Of a stretch of 64,000 nucleotides of DNA, positions 56,099-64,000 are shown in pieces. The stretch's first letter is position 1; the number at the start of each line of letters is the position of its first letter. The notes beneath the pieces were generated by a model that did no database searches, was not told where the DNA came from, and was given only the letters and a program-made list of their open reading frames with translations. The stretch comes from Costus lasius (Eukaryota; Streptophyta; Magnoliopsida; Zingiberales; Costaceae): contig CM050453.2 in the NCBI GenBank assembly GCA_027563935.2, positions 62,542,018 through 62,606,017 on the forward strand, in the 5' to 3' direction. The position numbers were made by a program, and so were the translations under genes.

Positions 56099-57905
56099 AT
56101 TGGTATCAGAGCGCTGGTTGAAGCATGTTTTTTATGATTGCTTAACGCTTGAGCCATTTTTGTGATCCATGTTGCGAATATTGCCTAGATCTATAAGTTA
56201 GATGCGTTAGTTCAAGTTGGCGACATTTGCTTTCCTCTTGGCGCATGTTTTCTAGTTTGCGCAATATGTATGTTTTTCGAAAACTAATATCATATGCGCG
56301 ACTAATCATAGATCTAAGGCCTTACTGTAAACCCTTAGACGGGTTACTAGGGTTGAAGTCATCCCCTAGGTTAGATCCAACAGTCTGATCAGACCATCTG
56401 ACAGCCTGAATGGGTCGACCAGTTAGCACCTTGGCGCAAGCCTATGGTGGCTATAGGTCGACTGCAGACAGGTGTGTAGCGATGTCTGATTGAGACAACT
56501 TATGAACACACATGAGTTAGGCCCGGGGTCACACCCGCTTGCCAGACCTCATTGTGGTTGTTCAGCCCTGGCGCATGCATAGTTGACCTTATGGTCAACT
56601 CAAGTCAGTTAGGACTTGGTGCATGCAAGGGCAGTGGATCTGACTAGGTTGGATGAGTGGATCCCTAGTAATGGACCGTTGTAAGGTTGTAGGGCAAATA
56701 AGGAAAAATTAAAATTGATCCCATGGGGTTTTTCGAAAATTTTAATTTTTATGATGGATCACATGGATGCTGATTGGATGCATATGTTTGTCTATTTAGT
56801 CTTATGTGGGCTGCTCATATTAATTGTGTGCTGTGCTGGGGCCTGCGTGCCTGGGATTTAAAATTGTAAATTAATTATTGTGATCTGCGCATCACTGTGT
56901 TTTAATTTATAAATGTTAGTGACCTGCGTGTCACTCTTGTCTAGATAGTTAAATTTGTAATTTAATTAGACAAGAGCACAAAGCACACTTGGCAGAGGCG
57001 CTTGCAGCAGAGGCTTGACCAGGTGGGAGGTCCAGGGTTCGACTCTGGGACCAGGCGCAAATTCCTGGTGGGCGCACCAGAGCTGCAGATGGCCCTTGGG
57101 CCCTGGTTTGGGCCAGATGAGCAGCTAAAGACCCAAGAAGAGCAAGTGTAGACTTAAGTTAGGTTAAGGTCTCACTAGGGCTATGGGCTTTTACCACATA
57201 AGATTCATGCTTTCTTTTATTTAAAGTTTGAATATTAGAATTGCATGATTAAGTTTATCTTCTGCTATCACCATAGGAATTGCATGATAGTGAAGAAGAT
57301 AAAAGACCGTTAAAATCCAACGCTAAAATATCAAGCTCGTAAGCCTTCTGACGCGAAACCTCACTGTTCTGACTATCGTTGGAGCCGTGTTGTACCCACT
57401 CAGTGGGCACGTCCATCTATCTTCAGACGGTGCGGGATTACACCTGTGTGTTACAGAGTAGGGATTTATCCCTTCTCGTTGCTCAGCATAGCACATGGTG
57501 GTCCAGGGAGTAGGTCGGGTCAGCTTGACCGTGTAGCCTACATATGTGGCGCATATGGTAGCACATGGAGGCAGCCATCTGTGGGGTCAGAGCCTGTGTT
57601 GTACCAACTCAGTTGGCACAGTCTGCTGGACTGCCCAGATGAAGGGGAATCGCACGGGTTGGCGATTGGCTGGGACGCCTACCAGAAACTAGTGCTTGTA
57701 CTCTCTGTGCATCTTATCTCGCCTGAGCGGGACGCGGAGACCAAGTATGAAATCTGGATCCCATCTCACTAAAAGAGTTCTACTCTTTCGGGCTGTTTTG
57801 CTGGATTTTTCACGCCAGATAAAATAGTGAGAAAAAGAATCTTTCTTAAGTCCTGATCGATTCTTATACATTGATACTGACCTTGCTGTTCTTGCATTGT
57901 TGTAG
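55959..57905 (+). other. Element J leader, predicted 1947-nt intron
   Basis: It includes primer site TGGTATCAGAGC (56101-56112), T-arm-like CCAGG-GTTCGAC-TCTGG (57032-57048), near-palindromes 57395-57407 and 57604-57616 and stem-loop 57717-57732. It ends in TACTGAC, a T-rich tract and TTGTAG. A 1-bp difference from H and I (GGGACGCC) fuses two short leader frames here, which argues that those frames are not coding. Confidence 0.6.
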
Positions 57906-57926
57906 ATACCTGCAGCAACGAACACC

Positions 57927-60611
57927 ATGAACTTCAATGTGCGATCCCTACTGGAAAGGGAGAAGTTTGCTGGGCCAAACTTCTCTGACTGGTTTGGACA
58001 CCTTAAGATCGTTCTTAAGGCAGAGAGGAAACTGTATGTCCTCGAGACGGCAATACCGCCGCAGCCCGCTCCGAACGCCGCAAGGGCGGTTCGGGAAGCC
58101 TATGAAAAGCACGTCAATGATAGCATTGATGTCGCTTGCCTGATGCTAGCGTCTATGACGCCACCGCTGCAGCGTCAGCATGAGGATATGTCGGCTATAG
58201 AGATTATAGCGAACCTCAAGATGCTGTATGCTGCACAGGCGAGGACTGAACGCTATAATTTGACGAAGCTCTTCTTTCAGAGCAAACTGGCTGAAGGGAG
58301 CCCAGTGGGAGCTCACGTGCTCAAGATGATTGGGCACAAGGAGGCTCTAGAGAAACTGGGGCATACCATCAACCAGGAGCTTGCTGTGGATATTATTCTG
58401 CAGTCTCTCCCGCCTTCATTCGACGCGTTCATTATTAATTTTAATATGAACAAAATCGATTGTACTCCGGCAGAGCTGCTGAATATGCTCCTCACTACTG
58501 AGGAGACTCTGAAGGGAAAGCCTTCGACCTCTGTCTTAATGGTTCCTTCAAGGAACAAGAAGAAGGGGAAGAAGGGCAAGGCCCCTGTCAAGAGCTACAG
58601 CAAGGCTTTGAAGCAGAAGGTTAAGCGGTCCAAGGAATACAGGTGTTTCCACTGTGGCCAGCTAGGTCACTGGAAAAAGGACTGTAAAGCGCTCCAAGGA
58701 GATAAGAGGGGAAGCTTCGCTTCTGGCTCAGGTATATTCGTGACTGAGGTCATGTTTTCATCTTCTTCTATATCATGGGTGTTGGACACTGCATGTGGAG
58801 TTCACATTTGTTCAAATGTACAGGAACTCAAGAGAAGAAGACAGGTGGGACAGCATGAGGTGGACCTACGAGTTGGAAACGGGGCACGGGTTGCTGCTGT
58901 TGCTGTAGGAGACTACTTCATTTCTTTACCATCTGGCATTGTATTGGAACTAGACAATTGTTATTTTGTTCCCAGTATTACTAAAAATATTATCTCCATT
59001 CCTGCTCTTGTCAGGAAGGGATTTTCCTTTGAATGCAATATTTCAAAGTGTGTTTTATCTTTAGATAATATTGTTTATGCAACTGGTTCAATTAACAATG
59101 GGTTATTCGTGTTGGACATGGAAAGTTCGATACAAAATATTGATAATAAGAAAGCCAAGTATGCTGATGACAGCACCTTGCTATGGCATAGTCGTTTAGG
59201 CCATATTAACGAGAAACGCATTAAGCGGTTGCATGATAATGGACTGCTGGGATCATTCTCCTGTGAGGAGATTGATACATGCAAGGCTTGTTTAATGGGT
59301 AAAATGACGAAGTCACCTTTTCCTCACAAAGGTCAAAGGGCTTCAGGTTTACTTGACCTTATACACAGTGATGTGTGTGGGCCATTCAGTAAACATGCCA
59401 GAGGTGGCTATCAGTACTTCATTACCTTTACTGATGATTTCAGTAGGTATGGTTATGTCTATCTGATGAGACATAAAAGTGAATCTTTTGACAAGTTCAA
59501 AGAATTCAAAAATGAAGTACAGAATCAGTTAGGCCGAAATATCAAGGCACTTCGCTCAGATCGAGGTGGTGAATACCTAAGTCATGCATTTACTGACTAT
59601 CTAAAGGAGTGTGGGATTATCTCACAGCTCACTCCGCCAGGAACACCGCAATGGAATGGTGTGTCCGAGAGGAGAAATAGAACGTTACTTGATATGGTTC
59701 GTTCTATGATGAGTCAGGCTTCTTTACCCAACTCCTTTTGGGGTTTTGCACTGGAAACAGCTGCAAAGGTACTAAACCGAGTGCCATCCAAGGCAGTTTC
59801 AAAGACGCCATATGAGTTATGGTATGGGAAACAGCCAAGCTTGACATTTATCAGGATCTGGGGCTGCGAGGCTTATGTCAAAAAGCTCGCCTCTGGGAAA
59901 CTAGAGAGCAGATCTGACAAATGTATCTTTGTCGGTTACCCTAAGGAAACTAAGGGTTATTATTTCTACGATCCCAAAGAGAACAAGGTTTTTGTTGCTC
60001 GGACGGCCATATTTCTTGAGAAGGAGTTTCTTCTGCAAGAGGCCAGTGGGAGAGAAATAAAGCTGGATGAGAATCCAGAGGTAGGACAAAGTGCTCAAGC
60101 AGAATTGGATGAGCCTGAGCCGGTAGAACAGGTTATTGAACAACCTGAGGCTCAGATATCACGGGAACCGCGAAGATCGGGAAGGATCCGTCGACAACCT
60201 GAGCGTTATGACGGAGTCTACATCATTGATCATGATGAACCCCTCACTTATGCGGAAGCGGTCAGTGGACCGGAGTCAGCGAGATGTCTTGAAGCTATGC
60301 GCGCCGAGATGGACTCCATGTCAGATAACCAAGTTTGGGATTTGGTTGATCCGCCTCCGGGAGTTATCCCTATAGGCTGTAAATGGATCTTCAAGAAGAA
60401 GATTGACATGGATGGTAACGTAGTTACCTATAAAGGCAGGCTAGTTGCGAAAGGTTTCAAACAAATCTACGGGATAGATTATGATGAAACTTTCTCACCT
60501 GTAGCCATGTTTAAGTCTATTCGGATTCTTTTCGCGATAGCTGCATATTATGATTATGAGATCTGGCAGATGGATGTGAAAAACAGCTTTCCTGAATGGA
60601 AATCTGGATGA
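57927..60611 (+). pseudogene. gag-pol: Element J gag-PR-INT-RT N-terminus, ends at frameshift
   Basis: 894 codons, collinear with H and I through Gag, CCHC knuckle, protease (LDTACGVHIC), integrase zinc and DDE motifs, and the RT start up to WQMDVK. There five A residues replace the four of H and I, and the frame slips into NSFPEWKSG and a stop. A T to G change (CCTGAATGG) lies beside it. The rest of pol continues at 60616 in the next frame. Everything up to the protease and integrase is intact, so these products could in principle still be made and used in trans. Confidence 0.93.
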
Positions 60612-60615
60612 GGAT

Positions 60616-61812
60616 GTGTACATGACACAACCAGAAGGTTTCACTAATCCATCAGATCGTTATAAGATATGCAAGTTAAAGAAGTCCATTTATGGACTTA
60701 AGCAAGCATCTAGAAGCTGGAATATTCGTTTTGATGAATCAATCAGTGAATTTGGTTTCATCAAGAACGAGGATGACCCGTGTGTATATAAGAGGTTTAG
60801 TGGGAGCGTAATTACTTTTCTAGTCCTCTACGTCGATGACATCTTGATCATTGGAAATGACATTCCTGAAATGCATGCTGTGAAGGCATGGCTGAGGAAA
60901 TGTTTCCAGATGAAAGATTTAGGAGAAGCAGCCTATGTATTAGGTGTGAAGATCTACAGGGATAGATCTAAGAGGCTTCTCGGGCTGTGCCAGAGTACTT
61001 ACATCGATAAGGTCCTGGAGAGATTTCATTTAGAGAATTCTAAACGAGGATATCTTCCAGTCAGACATGGTCTGAATCTTTCGAAGAGTCAGTGTCCACA
61101 AACACAGACTGAGAAAGATGAAATGGACAATACGCCTTATGCTTCGGCTATTGGATCCATTATGTATGCGATGTTGTGTACTCGCCCAGACGTCGCTTAC
61201 GGGTTAAGCGTGACCAGTCGTTTCCAAAGTAATCCAGGTATGGCGCACTGGATTGCAGTCAAGAACATTTTAAAATATCTGCGGAGGACCAAAGATATGT
61301 TCTTGATTTATGGTGGTCAGGAAGAACTCAGTATAGAGGGATATACTGACGCTTCGTTCCAGTCGGACCAGGATGATTTCCGATCGCAATCAGGCTATGT
61401 TTTTAGCTTGAATGGAGGTGCAGTGGTGTGGAAGAGTTTCAAACAGTCAACTGTTGCTGATTCCACAACAGAAGCCGAGTATGTTGCAGCCTCGGAAGCA
61501 TCCAAGGAGGCAGTGTGGATTCGTAAGTTCGTGAGAGAACTTGGTGTTGTTCCTTCGAGTGCAGATCCTTTGGTTATCTTCTGTGATAACACTGGAGCAA
61601 TCGCACAAGCAAAGGAACCACGGTCGCACCAGAAGTCCAAGCACATACAGAGACGGTTTCATTTGATCAGGGAGATCATAGATCGTGGCGAGATCAAAAT
61701 CTGCAAGGTTCATACAGATGACAATCTGGCAGACCCGCTTACTAAGCCTCTGGCGCAGCAGAAGCATGAGAAGCACTGTAATAATATGGGTTTGAGATTT
61801 CTCAACCATTAG
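60616..61812 (+). pseudogene. pol: Element J RT C-terminal part and RNase H
   Basis: 398 codons in the +1 frame relative to the upstream part: EDVYMTQ (starting here at an internal Met), IYGLKQASRSWN, active site YVDDILIIGND, RNase H (YTDASF, TTEAEY, CDNTGA) and RFLNH stop. No lesion within. It has no start signal of its own. Confidence 0.93.
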
Positions 61813-61819
61813 ATTAAGT

Positions 61820-61832
61820 GCAAGTGGGAGAT
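61820..61832 (+). other. Polypurine tract of J
   Basis: GCAAGTGGGAGAT before LTR start at 61833. Confidence 0.88.
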
Positions 61833-63496
61833 TGTTGGGGTATGCCCTTAAGGCTAATGTTTGAGGCCTATGGGAATGTATCAGTATCATGTAATAAACT
61901 GTTATGTTTATAAAGGCATGGTTGTTATTCAGTTAGTTACATTGTCTGCTGCAATATATGTTCTTCTGAATAATGTCTCAAAGCTGTTTAGCTAGGCTGA
62001 CATGCAGTTAAGTCCTTAGTCGAGATATCTTGGTGAACATGAGACAGCCTTGATATGGTCAAGACTAATATGTGTTCTAATCTTATAGGATGCTTCGAGC
62101 ATGGAATAAGATGTAGACTCATGGGTACATGGGATGTACTGGACAGACCCTACTAGGATGTTCAATTGTTTGTCGCAATGTGAATATTCCTTGAGTATGA
62201 CAAGTGGCACATTTCCTCTGACTTGAGATCACTTGTGTTTTCTAAATGATGATTGTCATTGTTTTGAGGTAGTTCAATATCATTTGAAACATAATGATTA
62301 TAGACTATCTTGGATGGTGAGCTTGAGTCAGGTTAGGGCACTAGTGATAGACATAGGATTGCCGTCTCCTTGTTTAAGGAGTGTGATGTTCTAAAGGGGC
62401 CCCCTGGATGAGATGATTGAGAAAAGAGTATGGCCATACCCAGGTGACAGTGTTCATCTGTTCTAATCATGCTCATCATATTGGAGTTACAAGCTTGACA
62501 TGCTTGTCCAATAAGAACGTCCAGTGGTAAAGGAAATATGCATGCCTTGTGATTTGATTCACACTTGTGCTGTTTTTGGGTGTAGTCTTGGAAGACTCTT
62601 TCCTTTATATCGGGAGACAGTGATGTGTTGCTAGATACCCCTCACTGATCGTGATAATGTGAGTTATCGTTACCGACATTTAAAGGAAACCCTCAGGGTC
62701 GCACAATTTGATGATATGGCTTACTTAAGTCAGATCGTATGGACTGTATTGTTCGGATTCAGTTTAAAGGGATTTAATCTCTGATTGTAAGTGAGATCTG
62801 GTCTGATCATGTTTGATTGATTAGGGCTTGAGATCGGTAAGCTTCGATCGAGAGAATGAATGCTAGATCGGTCAGATCAGAAGCATTAAGAGATCAACGG
62901 TCAGATCAAGAACCTTGTGGTTTAATTATGATTTGGACTGGTTGCTTGGCTTGATTAGTTCTTAAACCGAACCAATGTGAACTGGCTCATGAAATGAGCG
63001 CATGGTTCAAGGCTTGGCGAGTTGTTCACTTGGCGTGAACATTGGAGCGAACGTGGTGGCTATTTTTAGTAACCATGATCTCCACTTGGAGATAACGCTC
63101 ACGTTCGAATAGTGCTTACTACTCTCGCCTCTCAAGCGACCTCTTCTCTTGACGCTTTCGTGTGTGGCGACGTCTTGAAGGTTGAGGAGGATTCGGCCAA
63201 GAAGTTCATCATCCCTTTCCATTCGATCAAGGACACTTTGTAGCCTTGCTAGCACAAGGAGCAACAAAGAGTTTGCCATCATCCTCTTGTGTGCGAGACT
63301 TTGGAGAAGTGGCATTTGCGATTTTTCTTCCAAGGCGCCATCTAGAAATGGCTATGGTATGAATCGTTTTATTCATGCTGATTTTATAAGCTAATCATAA
63401 TGCATGCAAAGATCATTGAAACCCTTTTTCCGCTGCATCTATATCTCCATATGCGCCTGTAGGGTTTTACCTCCCCTTATTCTAGGGGATCTTTCA
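61833..63496 (+). repeat. Element J 3' LTR
   Basis: 1664 bp, collinear with the 5' LTR (offset 7398), two substitutions. Followed by TATGT and the resumed E integrase frame. Confidence 0.96.
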
Positions 63497-64000
63497 TATG
63501 TCTACTTAATGAGACATAAATCTGAGTCCTTTGAGAAATTCAAGGAGTTCAAGAATGAAGTAGAGAACCAGCTTGGAAGATCTATTAAAGCTCTTCGATC
63601 AGATCGAGGTGGAGAGTACCTGAGCGGTGAGTTCTTTGACTATCTGAGAGAGTGTCGGATCATATCCCAACTCACTCCTCCTGGAACACCTTAATGGAAT
63701 GGTGTGTCTGAAAGGAGAAATTAAACTTTATTGGATATGGTTCGATCTATGATGAGTCATGCAACTCTACCTTCATCATTCTGGGGGCATGCACTAGAAA
63801 CAGCTTCTCTGATACTGAATAATGTTCCATCTAAGAGTGTCTCCAAAATACCATACGAGATGTAGAGTGGGAGACGCCCTAATCTCACTTTTATCAAGAT
63901 TTGGGGATGTGAGGCTTATGTCAAATGTCAGGATTCTAGCAAGCTAGAACCTAGATCTGATAAATGTGTGTTTGTGGGGTATCCTAAGGAAACTAAATGA
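63497..64000 (+). pseudogene. pol: Element E integrase central part, several stops
   Basis: E resumes after J: YVYLMRHKSESFEKFKEF, catalytic Asp in RSDRGGEY, then PPGTP-stop-WNGVSERRN with the catalytic Glu, and FVGYPKETK at the window end. Stops are TAA 63692-63694 and TAA 63722-63724 (both Gln codons in A), TAG 63863-63865 (TGG in A) and TGA 63998-64000 (GGA in A). A Met-started reading from 63404 begins inside the J LTR and is artificial. The element continues beyond the window. Confidence 0.9.

Larger units (their letters stand above)
54435..63496 (+). mobile_element. Element J: Ty1/copia retrotransposon, one frameshift
   Basis: A 9062-bp plus-strand element in the integrase of E, with TATGT on both sides and two 1664-bp LTRs that differ by two substitutions (near 61987 and 62976). 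It has primer site, leader, gag-pol, purine tract and 3' LTR. Only one lesion is seen: one extra A near 60580. It is among the youngest insertions here. Confidence 0.96.
26469..64000 (+). mobile_element. Element E: oldest host Copia element, split by A, F and J
   Basis: Plus-strand Copia element read at 26469-27798, 53904-54434 and 63497-64000, continuing past the window. TTCTG (27794-27798 and 53904-53908) flanks F, and TATGT (54430-54434 and 63497-63501) flanks J. Its leader is only 294 bp here and has no primer site, because A lies between it and its own 5' LTR. At least five stop codons make it dead. PR-INT is nearly identical to A, but gag is clearly diverged from A. Confidence 0.88.

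Noticed and set aside
60570..60616. Programmed frameshifting in J pol
   Set aside because: The site is in the middle of RT, is absent in H and I, and has no slippery-site design expected at a gag-pol border. An extra base is simpler.
63404..63694. 96-codon frame joining J LTR to E integrase
   Set aside because: Its first part is LTR sequence created by insertion of J; only the part after 63496 is true integrase.
1..64000. Host genes, envelope-like third ORF, CRISPR or bacterial operons
   Set aside because: Every long frame is retrotransposon gag or pol. Nothing env-like lies between pol and the purine tracts, which follow the stop within about 25 bp. The repeats are LTRs, not spaced arrays.

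Overview
This window is plant nuclear DNA made almost wholly of nested LTR retrotransposons. I see no host gene, rRNA, canonical tRNA gene, CRISPR array or bacterial feature. The evidence for a plant is the 1.6-2.6 kb LTRs, primer sites complementary to initiator Met-tRNA (TGGTATCAGAGC), Ty1/copia polyproteins in the order gag-PR-INT-RT-RNaseH, and one Ty3/gypsy chromovirus. The species cannot be told from this.

Layout (lettering mine). The oldest layer is E, a plus-strand Copia element seen at 26469-27798, 53904-54434 and 63497-64000, running off the right end. A, a close relative, appears to lie inside the leader of E and covers 1-26468; its 5' LTR is left of the window and its 3' LTR is 24522-26468. 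A was hit twice. A solo LTR of its own family (B, 2440-13429) landed in its RT, and B was then split at its TATA box by the minus-strand Copia C (3857-12963). A minus-strand Gypsy element (D, 14178-24030) landed in its RNase H. E was also hit by minus-strand F (27799-53903, TSD TTCTG) and by plus-strand J (54435-63496, TSD TATGT). F holds an LTR fragment G (33928-35009), in which H (35010-44145) is inserted, and I (44542-52874) in its other LTR. A large deletion fused a partial second H unit to the 5' LTR of I at 44528-44545. Duplicated 5-bp target sites are visible for B, C, D, F and J.

Age and state. By-eye LTR comparison gives about 10 differences in 1692 bp (C), 10 in 2557 (D), 8 in 1029 (F), and 2 substitutions each for H, I and J. 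H and I have uninterrupted 1294- and 1293-residue polyproteins. J has one single-base frameshift. A, C, D, E and F carry stops, frameshifts or deletions.

Most interesting point. In C, F, G, H, I and J the LTR carries a short first coding exon (ATGGCNATG or similar) ending at a GT splice donor about 130 bp before the LTR end. Where the leader survives, an acceptor with branch point and pyrimidine tract lies 21 nt before the usual gag Met. Joining them is in frame and extends Gag by ten residues. The roughly 1.95 kb intron contains the primer-binding site, two near-palindromes, a covarying stem-loop and, in three copies, a tRNA-like segment. So spliced RNA could be translated but not reverse transcribed, while unspliced RNA has the primer site but meets a stop right after the donor (GTATGA) in four copies. 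This resembles the retroviral plan of a splice donor upstream of the packaging signal. It is inferred from sequence only; no RNA evidence is available here.
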